Below the pieces are notes generated by a model. The model saw only the letters and a list, made by a program, of their open reading frames with translations, did not search any database and was not told where the DNA came from. The position numbers were made by a program, and so were the translations under genes. Below, in pieces: positions 18,473 to 25,945 of a DNA stretch of 64,000 nt. Origin of the DNA: Myxococcus xanthus (GTDB lineage: Bacteria; Myxococcota; Myxococcia; Myxococcales; Myxococcaceae); assembly GCF_006402735.1 (NCBI RefSeq), contig NZ_CP017174.1:8474001-8538000 (forward strand), written 5' to 3'. Within the stretch, counting starts at the first letter, position 1. Every line of letters starts with the position of its first letter.

Positions 18473-18489
18473 CATGTGGCTCGGACAGA
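18473..18489 (+). terminator. hairpin after the S4 gene
   Basis: TCTGTCCG (18473-18480) and CGGACAGA (18482-18489) are perfect 8-base complements separated by one base, so the hairpin opens a few more bases at the tip. It starts 28 bases after the S4 stop and 19 bases before the stop of the convergent hydrolase gene. It is likely to act on both strands. Confidence 0.5.
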
Positions 18490-18507
18490 CAACGCTGGCG
18501 GGGCCTG

Positions 18508-19509
18508 CTACGGCGCGGGGGTGGCGGCGAAGAAGTCGCGCATCCGCGTCACCACCTCCGCCCGGTTCGTCAGCCAGATGTAGTGCCCCGCGCCTTCCAG
18601 TTGCAGGTGTCTCCAGCCAGGCTGACGCCGCAACGCGTCCTCCAGGTCCGTCTCGTGCTGCTGGATGTCGGGCAGGAAGTCGCGGGCTTTCTCCCGGAAC
18701 TCCAGCGGCAGCGACTCGGCCGCCACCAGGGCCTCTACCCAACCCGCGAAGCCCTGCCCATCCGACAGGGACAACACGGGCCCCTGCACGCGCCCGAGGT
18801 CCATGATGGCCGCGCCCCGGACGGACTGCTCCGTGGCACCAGGATGGCGGCGCTCGCGCAGGTAGGCCCCTGTCGCGGCGTCGAACACATACGCCTGTTC
18901 GACTTCGTGCGCGGGGAGCCCTCCGCCCAAATCTCGCGCCAGCCGCTCCGCCACCGCCTGCCGTGAAGGAAGGCCGTCGAGCACGGAGAACGGCAGCGGA
19001 GGCAACGGCTCGCCCTCCAGGAACGCGGCAATCTCGCCCCGGCTGTCAGTGGCGTCCAGGTAGACGAGTGCCTCCACGCGCTCGGGATGGTGGAGCGCCA
19101 GCCACGTCAGCTCCCCCCCCGCCAAGGAGTGGCCCGCGAACGACGCCTTCGACAGCCCCAGCTTGTCCAGCGCCCCCAGGACGTCCGTGGCCAGCGTGGC
19201 GGTGTCGTAGCCGGTGTCGGGCCAATCCGAGGCGCCGTAGCCACGGCGGGTGAGCGCGTAGACGTGGTGCGTGTCCCGGAACTCGAGCGCCAGCTCGTCG
19301 AAGATGTGGGCCGTGCTGCCCATGCCCGCGAGGAACATGAGCGCCGGGCCGTGGCCGCCATAGTCGAGCACCTCCAGCTCGACGCCCCGGACCGCCTCCA
19401 CACGCGTCACCTGGTGCAGGGACGGCGTGTCATCGGGCCCAGGAACCAACGGAGAGGAATCACAACCCGCCCACAAGAGAAGCGCGGTACCCACGAGGTT
19501 CGTTCGCAT
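18508..19509 (-). CDS. alpha/beta-hydrolase lipoprotein
   Basis: 333 aa. The signal peptide ends in a good lipobox (LLWAGC, Cys16), so the enzyme is probably anchored in the cell envelope. The alpha/beta-hydrolase core includes ALMFLAGMGSTAHIFDEL (oxyanion region), RRGYGASDWPDTGY, the nucleophile elbow GHSLAGG with Ser128, and the C-terminal catalytic His in EGAGHYIWL. The mid-chain lid (about 160-240) is unassigned. Substrates of such enzymes range from esters to peptides. The start ATG 19509 places the hydrophobic segment at the N-terminus. Confidence 0.87.
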   Translation of the reverse strand: MRTNLVGTALLLWAGCDSSPLVPGPDDTPSLHQVTRVEAVRGVELEVLDYGGHGPALMFLAGMGSTAHIFDELALEFRDTHHVYALTRRGYGASDWPDTGYDTATLATDVLGALDKLGLSKASFAGHSLAGGELTWLALHHPERVEALVYLDATDSRGEIAAFLEGEPLPPLPFSVLDGLPSRQAVAERLARDLGGGLPAHEVEQAYVFDAATGAYLRERRHPGATEQSVRGAAIMDLGRVQGPVLSLSDGQGFAGWVEALVAAESLPLEFREKARDFLPDIQQHETDLEDALRRQPGWRHLQLEGAGHYIWLTNRAEVVTRMRDFFAATPAP

Positions 19510-19757
19510 GCGCTTGGGAATACTGGCGAGCGCCTTCGCCAAGCACCAGCGCACGCCGGGGCTGCCTCGCCCCTTGCCCGCATGGGGCGGGAATGGTGCC
19601 GCCATGACTCGTGGCCCTGCGGGGATGTGCCCCCTCAATGTGCGGAGCCAGGCCCACACACCAAAAACACAGATATACGAGTATTCCAAGTTTTCAGCTT
19701 TGACACTACCATTGCTCCGGCCACCGGAGCCCACTCACAGCCACCATTGGATTCTTC

Positions 19758-21428
19758 ATGCATATTCATGACCGCATCAGAAAGACACTCTTCGCGCTCG
19801 CAATGCTTGCCGGGTGTGGCAGTCCCGAAGCCGTGGACCCTTCCGGCGACGCCACCGCGACGGCGCCGCTCCTCACGAGCAGCAAGCTGACCCTCACCGC
19901 CTCCATGGTGCAGCCCGACGGCGTTCGTCCCGTCGCGGGTCCGTACCAGAACCTCTTCGATGAGCAGGCGCTCATTGGAGACCCTCGCGGGGGAACGGGC
20001 TCCGCGCCCGTCACGACCTGGGGTGACGCCATCTTCGACGATTCCGCGTACCCCATGGGTCTCATCATCGACCTGGGCGCGCTGTATGACATCACGGAGA
20101 TTGGCGTCTTCGACACCTTCGACAGCGGCAGCGTGTCCTTCGCGGCCGGCGAGCCGGGGGCCTGGACGCCAGTGACGAACATCACCCTGACCCGGTGGCA
20201 AGCCTGGTGGGTCGTGCCCGTCACCCAGCGCACGCGGTACCTCCACCTTTCGAGGACCCGCTATGCGGGCATGAATGAAGTCGTCATCTACGGCGCCCCC
20301 GTGACGGGCGAGCCGCCCGCCAACCTTCCGCCCACGGTCTCCGCCGGGGCGGACCAGACGGTGATGCTGCCCACGAATGCCGCGCCCCTCACGGGCACCG
20401 CGACGGACAGCGACGGAACCGTCGTGACGCGGCAGTGGACCCAGGTGTCCGGTCCCAATACCGCGACACTGACGGGCGCCACGACGCTCTCCGCGACGGC
20501 GTCCGGGCTGATGCAGGGGCTCTACGAGTTCGAGCTGACGGTGACGGATGACGACGGCGCTACCGCCAGCGACAGAATGAAGGTCCAGGTGACACCCGCG
20601 CCCACGGGCCGTGGCACCACGCAGGAGGTCTACAAGTCACCCTCGACGCCGGGCGGCTACGGCTATGTCGTGTACCTGCCTCCCGGTTACGACGAAGGCT
20701 CGAACTGGCCCGTCGTCTTCTTCCTCCACGGGATGGGCGAGCAGGGAGATGGAGGCGTCAACCAGCTCAAGAGGGTTCGTGCGCACGGGCCGCAGGCGTA
20801 CATCGACCGGGAAGGAAAGGACTATCCCTTCATCCTGGTCTCTCCGCAGACGAGCACGTCGGGATTCTGGAGCGCCTACGAAGCCCAATACAACCTGGAC
20901 CCCTTCTTCGAGCACATCCTGGCGACGTACAAGACAGACAGGAAGCGCGTCTACCTGACGGGCCTCAGCATGGGCGGCGCGGGGACGTTCAACTACGCAT
21001 CGCTCTTCCCCTCGAAGCTCGCCGCCGCCATCCCCATCTGCAACGGAGGCTACGGTTCGAGCGCCGCGGATGCCCTGAAGATGGTCCAAGCGAACCTCCC
21101 CATCTGGGGCTCACACGGCCTGCTCGACAACGACATCTTCTACACCGCGACCGCCGCCTGGTTCACGCACCTGGGAACCGCCATGGGCGGCACCGGTGGC
21201 GTCATGAGCACCTACCCCTCCCCGGCTCGTACAGGGACGGCGTTCTTCCGGCCCGGGAGCGGGCAGTGGGAGTGGATTGATGGACAGACGAACACCGACA
21301 CCACGGGCGCCGAGCCGGTGAAGCCCGTGCTCTTCACCCTCTTCCACGATGGCAATCACTACATCTGGGACCGGGTCTACAAAGAGCCCAAGGTGTTCGC
21401 CTGGATGCTGGCCCAGCAGCGCCCCTGA
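19758..21428 (+). CDS. lipoprotein esterase with discoidin-like and PKD domains
   Basis: 556 aa. It has a lipobox LAMLAGC (Cys20), then a jelly-roll/discoidin-like module (about 40-180: LIIDLGALYDITEIGVFD), a PKD domain (about 190-280: PPTVSAGADQTVMLPT, FELTVTDDDGATA), and a phospholipase/carboxylesterase or PHB-depolymerase-like catalytic domain (about 295-556). Catalytic residues visible are Ser404 in GLSMGGAG, Asp457 in GSHGLLD and His533 in DGNHYIWD. The oxyanion segment is FFLHGMGEQGDG. It is probably a surface esterase acting on polysaccharide esters or polyesters. A broken duplicate lies 1 kb downstream at 22440-22970. Confidence 0.88.
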   Translation: MHIHDRIRKTLFALAMLAGCGSPEAVDPSGDATATAPLLTSSKLTLTASMVQPDGVRPVAGPYQNLFDEQALIGDPRGGTGSAPVTTWGDAIFDDSAYPMGLIIDLGALYDITEIGVFDTFDSGSVSFAAGEPGAWTPVTNITLTRWQAWWVVPVTQRTRYLHLSRTRYAGMNEVVIYGAPVTGEPPANLPPTVSAGADQTVMLPTNAAPLTGTATDSDGTVVTRQWTQVSGPNTATLTGATTLSATASGLMQGLYEFELTVTDDDGATASDRMKVQVTPAPTGRGTTQEVYKSPSTPGGYGYVVYLPPGYDEGSNWPVVFFLHGMGEQGDGGVNQLKRVRAHGPQAYIDREGKDYPFILVSPQTSTSGFWSAYEAQYNLDPFFEHILATYKTDRKRVYLTGLSMGGAGTFNYASLFPSKLAAAIPICNGGYGSSAADALKMVQANLPIWGSHGLLDNDIFYTATAAWFTHLGTAMGGTGGVMSTYPSPARTGTAFFRPGSGQWEWIDGQTNTDTTGAEPVKPVLFTLFHDGNHYIWDRVYKEPKVFAWMLAQQRP

Positions 21429-21535
21429 GGGGCGCACCGCCACGGACTTCAACGCGGCTCGCGCGGCGTAGGAGGCTCCTCGTGAGCGTCATGCGCGGCG
21501 CGGGCCTGCGTCACCGCCTCCCGGCGGCGCAGGGC
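21424..21535 (+). repeat. 3' flank of the esterase gene, shared with 22922-23035
   Basis: CTGAGGGGCGCACCGCCA and TAGGAGGCTCCTCG recur in the same order and spacing at 22924-22987, with about one mismatch in six across 64 bases. The similarity extends past the stop codon, which shows that both coding and flanking DNA were duplicated. Confidence 0.75.
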
Positions 21536-21555
21536 CCTGGTCGCCAGAGCACCTC

Positions 21556-22017
21556 TCAGACTTCCTCGCAGACATCTGGCGGGAGCCGGGCCAGGAGAAC
21601 GTCCCGTGCATCTCTGGGTGACTGAGACCGGCGCGCATAGGCAATGCCGCCCACGAGCGCCACCAGGGCCAATCCCAACCAAGGCCACCGGATGAAGAAT
21701 GAGAACGACGATTGCCCCGCCACCACCTCACAGTGAGGAACGAGCGAGTCGGTCGCCACCAGCCAGGATGTGACGAACGCCATGGGGCCCATGAAGGCAG
21801 CCGCCATCACGGCCCACGCGACGGAATCCAACACCCGCGGGAGACGGCCAACGCCGGACGCAGGCGCCGCCCGCAGGACATCTCCCGCCTGGCGCGGGCC
21901 CCACAGCAGCCAGTACCACACGCCCAGCCCGGCGGACATCGCCAGCACGAGCACCCACCACAGGTTGGACTCCCACCACAGGAACGGGGACGGCTCGTCA
22001 TAGAAGTTCATCCACAC
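21556..22017 (-). CDS. hypothetical membrane protein, three TM
   Basis: 153 aa. Three hydrophobic helices are visible (about 16-39, 67-87 and 106-125), the first rich in Trp (SPFLWWESNLWWVLVLAM). The C-terminal 28 residues are polar and basic-acidic mixed. No family was recognised. It lies in the spacer between the esterase gene and its broken duplicate, a region with several gene remnants, so it may be recently acquired or decaying; the reading frame itself is intact. ATG 22017, with a second ATG two codons later. Confidence 0.6.
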   Translation of the reverse strand: MWMNFYDEPSPFLWWESNLWWVLVLAMSAGLGVWYWLLWGPRQAGDVLRAAPASGVGRLPRVLDSVAWAVMAAAFMGPMAFVTSWLVATDSLVPHCEVVAGQSSFSFFIRWPWLGLALVALVGGIAYARRSQSPRDARDVLLARLPPDVCEEV

Positions 22018-22099
22018 CCCTCCAGTGGGCGACTGTCGCTCCCGCTCCAGAGCCTACATCAAAGCCGAGGGTCCACCGGCTCACTCTCCAGGGCGAGGA

Positions 22100-22349
22100 C
22101 ACCCAAGACACACTCGCGTACGCGGCGCATTCGAGCCCTGTTTCCGAGAAGAAGCGACGCCCCGTGCGCGTGTAGCAGACGCCCAGCTCGCCCGTCGTGA
22201 CGCCGAAGCGCCGGAGGTCCGCCGCCTCGTCGCGGGCGACCACAACCACCGCGCGCGCCCACGTGCTTCTCCTCGCACACGACCTTCGTCACCCCTTCCT
22301 TGCGGTAGTAGGCGGACGCCTCTGCCGGGTGCTCTCCACGCTGCTCCAT
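22100..22349 (-). pseudogene. frameshifted fragment of a Pnkp-type RNA ligase (adenylyltransferase) domain
   Basis: Two overlapping reverse frames join into one protein-like text. The first ends EHPAEASAYYRKEGVTKVVC then EEKHVGAR. The second continues VVVVARDEAADLRRFGV, then GVCYTRTGRRFF. This matches the nucleotidyltransferase motif I region (EEKHMGSRAVVVV.RD...RRFGV...GICYTRTGRRFF) of bacterial polynucleotide kinase-phosphatase-ligase Pnkp. The lysine is at 22266-22268. The shift falls in a GC-repeat at 22251-22258 and equals loss of one GC dinucleotide. Kinase and phosphatase domains are absent, so this is a remnant. Confidence 0.6.
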
Positions 22350-22439
22350 GACTGCGGTATGCCTCGCTCAGCTACCAGACAGTGGGCGTCATTCCAGACT
22401 TCAGCGCTGCTGCGCCGTCCACTGCCTTGGCTGCCACTG

Positions 22440-22970
22440 GCTCTCCATTCACGTTCACGACAACATCCCAATGCGCTCTTCGCGCTCGTAATCCGCTCCG
22501 GCTCACGAACACCAGGCTGACCCTCGCAGCGGCCAGCTACGGCCTTGTCGTGCATCCCCCCGGCTACGAGGAAGGCTCCAACTGGCCCGTCGTCTTCTTT
22601 CTCCACGGGATGGGCGAACAGGGAGACGGCCCCCTCATCGCCGACATCAAATACCGACAAAGTTCCCATCTACCTGGCAGGCAGCAACATGAGCGGCGCG
22701 GGGGTGTTCAACCATGCGACGCGCTTCCCCTCGAAGCTCGCCGCCGTCGTCCCCGTCCGCAACGCGGGCTACGGCTCGACCGCAGCGGAGGCCCTGGCGC
22801 TGGTCCAAGCGGACCTTCCCATCTGGGGCTCGCATGGCCTGCTCGACAGCACCATCTTCTACACGGCGTCCAGCGCCTGGTTCACGCACCTGGAACACCC
22901 CACGGGCGGCACCAGCAGCGTCCCTGAGGGGCGCACCGCCATGCACTTCAGTGCGGCCCCCGCTGCGTAG
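22440..22970 (+). pseudogene. deleted and frameshifted duplicate of the PKD-esterase gene
   Basis: Protein-level identity to the gene at 19758-21428 is obvious but split across two frames: YGLVVHPPGYEEGSNWPVVF and FFLHGMGEQGDG in one, then GAGVFNHATRFPSKLAA, GYGSTAAEALALVQ and ADLPIWGSHGLLD in another. The discoidin-like and PKD modules are deleted, as are about 50 residues between the two hydrolase pieces. The nucleophile elbow GLSMGG has become GSNMSG, so the catalytic Ser is gone. The 3' end is cut just before the His-bearing part. The flanking DNA also matches, see 21424-21535. Confidence 0.85.
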
Positions 22971-23035
22971 GAGGCTCCTCGCGAGCGCCCCACGCGGCGC
23001 GGGCTTGCCGCGCGGCCTCACCACGCCCCCAGGCC
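22922..23035 (+). repeat. second copy of the esterase 3' flank
   Basis: Matches 21424-21535 (CTGAGGGGCGCACCGCCA followed by TAGGAGGCTCCTCG). It marks the right end of the duplicated block. Confidence 0.7.
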
Positions 23036-23625
23036 GCCGGCATGTCGCGCCGCGAGGCATGCGACCCATTCTCCGAGAACACACAAGCCACGGCACCAAC
23101 ACATCCACGTATCAGTGAAACATGGCGAGCCACCGCCCATCGCACTGTCCATGCCACCAGCACATCACACCAAGGAAAAGCCGACTTGCAAACAGCTCCG
23201 GAATTATGCAGCATACCTGGAGTCCACACATTTGACTCATCTAGCGCGTTGCCACGCCATCCATGTGGCTTGGTGCGTCCGAGCCGCGCCAGCGGCCCCC
23301 TGCTCTTCGCGACCTGACTCCTCGAATGCAACGGCTCATCACGCACTCGGACTCCCCCAGCACTTCATGGGGCACCTCACGATGAAAGTTCGCGCCGCGC
23401 TCACGCGGGCACCTGGTCACTGTCCCCCTTCGACCCTTTCGCGACCCGGTTGGTTCGTCCGCGCCCCCGCGCACCGATGTCTGACGAGCAAACCCGGCTG
23501 ATACAAGCCGCATTAGGGCTGTGTCGTGTCGCACGGCACCGACTGCAGTCAGTCCGTCTGCAGGCCGGAGACGGGCCGCTACTCCGAATGTCTCGGTGGG
23601 CGAGCCCACAACGAGGAGCAACACC
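23036..23625. other. 590-bp stretch without a recognised gene
   Basis: It is less GC-rich than its neighbours (for example AGCTCCGGAATTATGCAGCA around 23190). Open frames on both strands lack homology, ribosome sites and normal third-position GC bias. It probably holds decayed sequence on the left and the promoter and leader of the 92-aa peptide gene on the right. Confidence 0.5.
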
Positions 23626-23904
23626 ATGAAGATGAAGATCGCAGCCGTCGCCGCCACCACCCTGCTCGCGGCGTCCAGCTTCGCCCAGACCCGGTCTCTG
23701 GCCGCCCCCTCCTCTTCGCGCGTGGACGCGGCGCTGACCGCGAACGCGGTGAAGGGGCCGCAGGAAGTCGCCGTCGTCCCGGCGCTGGCCGTCGCTTTCG
23801 TGGCCGGCGCGCTCGCGGCCGAGGTGCTCCACCACCACTTCCAGGATCAGCAGCGCCCCCAGTTCGCCCCGACGACGTCCCCCGACGTCCTGTTCGACAA
23901 CTGA
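23626..23904 (+). CDS. small secreted peptide, candidate precursor in an Sdp-like cassette
   Basis: 92 aa. A textbook signal peptide spans residues 1-20 (MKMKIAAVAATTLLAASSFA). The mature part is short: a polar stretch, a hydrophobic segment at about 48-67 (VAVVPALAVAFVAGALAAEV), three consecutive His (69-71), then a polar C-terminus ending LFDN. There are no cysteines. GAGGAG lies eight bases before ATG 23626. Two tandem hairpins separate it from the DUF5819 and HTTM genes on the same strand. Size, hydrophobic core and neighbours resemble SdpC-type toxin precursors, but there is no direct sequence similarity that I can claim. Confidence 0.7.
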   Translation: MKMKIAAVAATTLLAASSFAQTRSLAAPSSSRVDAALTANAVKGPQEVAVVPALAVAFVAGALAAEVLHHHFQDQQRPQFAPTTSPDVLFDN

Positions 23905-23928
23905 TGTCGAAGTAATCCCACGAGGCGT

Positions 23929-23952
23929 GGTCAGCCCTAGCGTGTGCTGACC
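23929..23952 (+). terminator. first hairpin between the peptide and DUF5819 genes
   Basis: GGTCAGC and GCTGACC form a 7-bp stem with a 10-base loop, 24 bases after the peptide stop codon. A second, stronger hairpin follows 12 bases later. Confidence 0.55.
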
Positions 23953-23964
23953 GCACCCCGCGTC

Positions 23965-23994
23965 GATGGTGCTCCAGTCATCTGGAGCACCATC
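23965..23994 (+). terminator. second, strong hairpin between the peptide and DUF5819 genes
   Basis: A perfect 13-bp stem, GATGGTGCTCCAG and CTGGAGCACCATC, with a TCAT loop. There is no T-run. Placed between a small precursor gene and its putative maturation genes, it could reduce read-through and set a peptide-rich ratio, or protect the 3' end of the peptide mRNA. Confidence 0.7.
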
Positions 23995-24050
23995 CTCGTG
24001 GACATGAGTCGAGTCTCAAGCACGCCTCACCCCGAGCTGAGAACACCGCC

Positions 24051-24722
24051 ATGAAACAACAGCGAACCTGGCCATTGGCGCTCGCCTTCGCCGCGGCGTG
24101 TATCACGCTGGGGGTCCACTTCGGATTCACCCTGCTGGACGTGTTGCCGGCCAACCCCATCAACGTGAGGCTGCGGCCCATCGTCGACGCCTACATGCAG
24201 CCCGCCTTTTCGCAGCACTGGGGCCTGTTCGCGCCCAACCCGCCCTACGAATCCAAGATGGTGCTGGTCAGCTGCCGGGTGCGGGGAGCGGACGGGAGCA
24301 TCGAGGAGACGCCGGTCGTGAATGTCAGCCTGCGCCTCCAAGAGATGAACCGCTCGTTGCGGCTGACGCCCGCGACCTACCTGATGCGCTCTCAGGTCGG
24401 CCCGCTGCCTGTCTTGTTCCTGCGCAAGTCGGACCTGGAGCGGCGCATTGAGGACAAGGCGCTGCCGGAGCTCGATGTCCTACGCAAGAACTATCAGGAG
24501 CACCGGGACCAATCCTACCGCAAGGGACAGGTGCTGATAACGCGCGTGGCCTCCGCCGAGTGCCGCCGCCTCTATCCGAACCAGGAGGTGGTCGAAGTGC
24601 GCCCCATGGCGATGCTGGAGTCCGTGCCCAAGTACTCGCAGCGCTACATGGAGTCACCGACGCTCGAGCACCGCCCCTTCGACTTGGGCTGGCAGCCCTA
24701 CGTGCAGGTCGCGCCCCTCTAA
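24051..24722 (+). CDS. DUF5819 family protein (SdpA-like partner of HTTM)
   Basis: 223 aa. One N-terminal TM helix (about 8-30) is followed by a soluble extracytoplasmic domain. The family hallmark AFSQHWGLFAPNP occupies residues 52-64. SdpA proteins carry a comparable short motif with a conserved Trp in the same place. The gene is followed 15 bp later by an HTTM-domain gene, the usual DUF5819-HTTM pairing. In Bacillus subtilis the SdpA and SdpB pair is required to mature the SdpC toxin; a similar processing role here is an inference. ATG 24051 with GAG-rich leader. Confidence 0.82.
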   Translation: MKQQRTWPLALAFAAACITLGVHFGFTLLDVLPANPINVRLRPIVDAYMQPAFSQHWGLFAPNPPYESKMVLVSCRVRGADGSIEETPVVNVSLRLQEMNRSLRLTPATYLMRSQVGPLPVLFLRKSDLERRIEDKALPELDVLRKNYQEHRDQSYRKGQVLITRVASAECRRLYPNQEVVEVRPMAMLESVPKYSQRYMESPTLEHRPFDLGWQPYVQVAPL

Positions 24723-24737
24723 CCCAGAGCCTCCGTC

Positions 24738-25727
24738 ATGACCTCCCGTGCTCGCTTCGAGGACTTCCTCAGGCAAATCTCCGTCCCGCGAATGCGCGTG
24801 GGCGCGTCCCTCTTCCGCGTCGTCTCCGGCAGCGCGTCACTGTACTTCCTGATGACGTGCCTTCCCTACCGGCACTACTTCTTCGGGCCGAACGGCATCT
24901 ACCCGAAGGACCAGTCAGCGCCAGCGCCCGCCCTGCTGTCGATCTTCAACTACGTCACCACCCCGCTCGCCCTCGACGCGCTCTACCTCCTGACCTGCGC
25001 GGTGGCCCTCACCTGGACCCTGGGCACAGCCACCCGGTGGCTCACGCCCGTCCACGCCGTCCTCATGACGTCGCTGTTCAACCGCAACCCGGCCCTCGCC
25101 GACGGCGGCGACAACGTCTTTCGCATCGTCATCTGGTTCGCCTGCTTCGCGATGCTCGAGGGCGCCCGCAACAAGGATGGCACGGAGAAGTCCCACGAGC
25201 CCTCCGTGGCGGGACTGCTCCACAACGCAGCCATCCTCGCCATGGCCGCGCAGATCGCCATCGTCTACATGTCCGCCGGCCTCACCAAGGTGCTCGGCCC
25301 GAGCTGGCGTGACGGCACCGCGCTCTACTACTCGCTGACGGCGCACGAATACCGGATGGGCGGTATCTCCGACTTCATCCGTCGCAACAGCGGCATCGTG
25401 CTGCTCGGCACGTACACGACCGTCTTCTTCCAGGTGCTCTTCCCGGCGCTGGTGGTGGCCAACAAATGGACGCGCCGCTTCGCGGTGGCGTGCGGCCTGT
25501 TCTTCCATCTGGCCATCGCGGGCACGATGAACCTCCTCACCTTCGCGGCCCAGATGCTCGCGGTCGACCTGTTGCTGCTGACCGACGGTGAGTATGCCTG
25601 GATGAAGCGCGTTGCCCAGCAATGGCTGGCTCGGCTGCGCCTCATGGTGGCGCCCACCGTGGCGGGCCCACCCGCGAGCACCGCACAAGCCGCCACGCCA
25701 GGCGCCTCCGAGGGCGACCCTCCATGA
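24738..25727 (+). CDS. HTTM-domain membrane protein (SdpB-like)
   Basis: 329 aa with about eight hydrophobic helices. Family signs include PRMRVGASLFRVVSGSASLY at the start, LPYRHYFFGPNGIYP with the lumenal 'FG.NG..P' phrase, and the C-terminal AVACGLFFHLAIAGTMNLLT with a conserved His in a membrane helix. HTTM is the membrane domain shared by vitamin-K gamma-carboxylase and SdpB. The enzymatic luminal domain of true gamma-carboxylases is absent; the protein ends after the TM bundle. It forms a tight pair with the DUF5819 gene and probably acts with it on a small secreted substrate, likely the peptide at 23626. Confidence 0.85.
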   Translation: MTSRARFEDFLRQISVPRMRVGASLFRVVSGSASLYFLMTCLPYRHYFFGPNGIYPKDQSAPAPALLSIFNYVTTPLALDALYLLTCAVALTWTLGTATRWLTPVHAVLMTSLFNRNPALADGGDNVFRIVIWFACFAMLEGARNKDGTEKSHEPSVAGLLHNAAILAMAAQIAIVYMSAGLTKVLGPSWRDGTALYYSLTAHEYRMGGISDFIRRNSGIVLLGTYTTVFFQVLFPALVVANKWTRRFAVACGLFFHLAIAGTMNLLTFAAQMLAVDLLLLTDGEYAWMKRVAQQWLARLRLMVAPTVAGPPASTAQAATPGASEGDPP

Positions 25728-25945
25728 AGCACGGCATCCTGGAGGGGAAGGAAGCCCCCCACACAGGTGCCCTTCTTCGCCGACGAGCGCCCAGCCTTCG
25801 GCTCAACCCACTCCCCCGGCGTCCCGCTCAACCGCGGAGCTCCTGAGCGCGCCCCCCTGGGCAACGGACGCTCCGCGTGCCGACCGCCACCCCTGAGGGT
25901 GCTCCAGGCAGACGCCTGGGCCCCCCTTCGCCTCAAGGCAGGGCC

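Noticed and set aside
22948..23501. Long frames on both strands in the esterase-duplicate/peptide spacer
   Set aside because: Composition, lack of ribosome sites, low GC and absence of domains argue against coding; part of it is the duplicated 3' flank.
23965..23994. A riboswitch or an attachment site in the 13-bp hairpin
   Set aside because: It is a simple hairpin after a stop codon without conserved flanks or integrase nearby; a terminator or mRNA-stability role is simpler.
24738..25727. Vitamin K-dependent gamma-carboxylase
   Set aside because: Only the HTTM membrane domain is present; the luminal catalytic part is missing.
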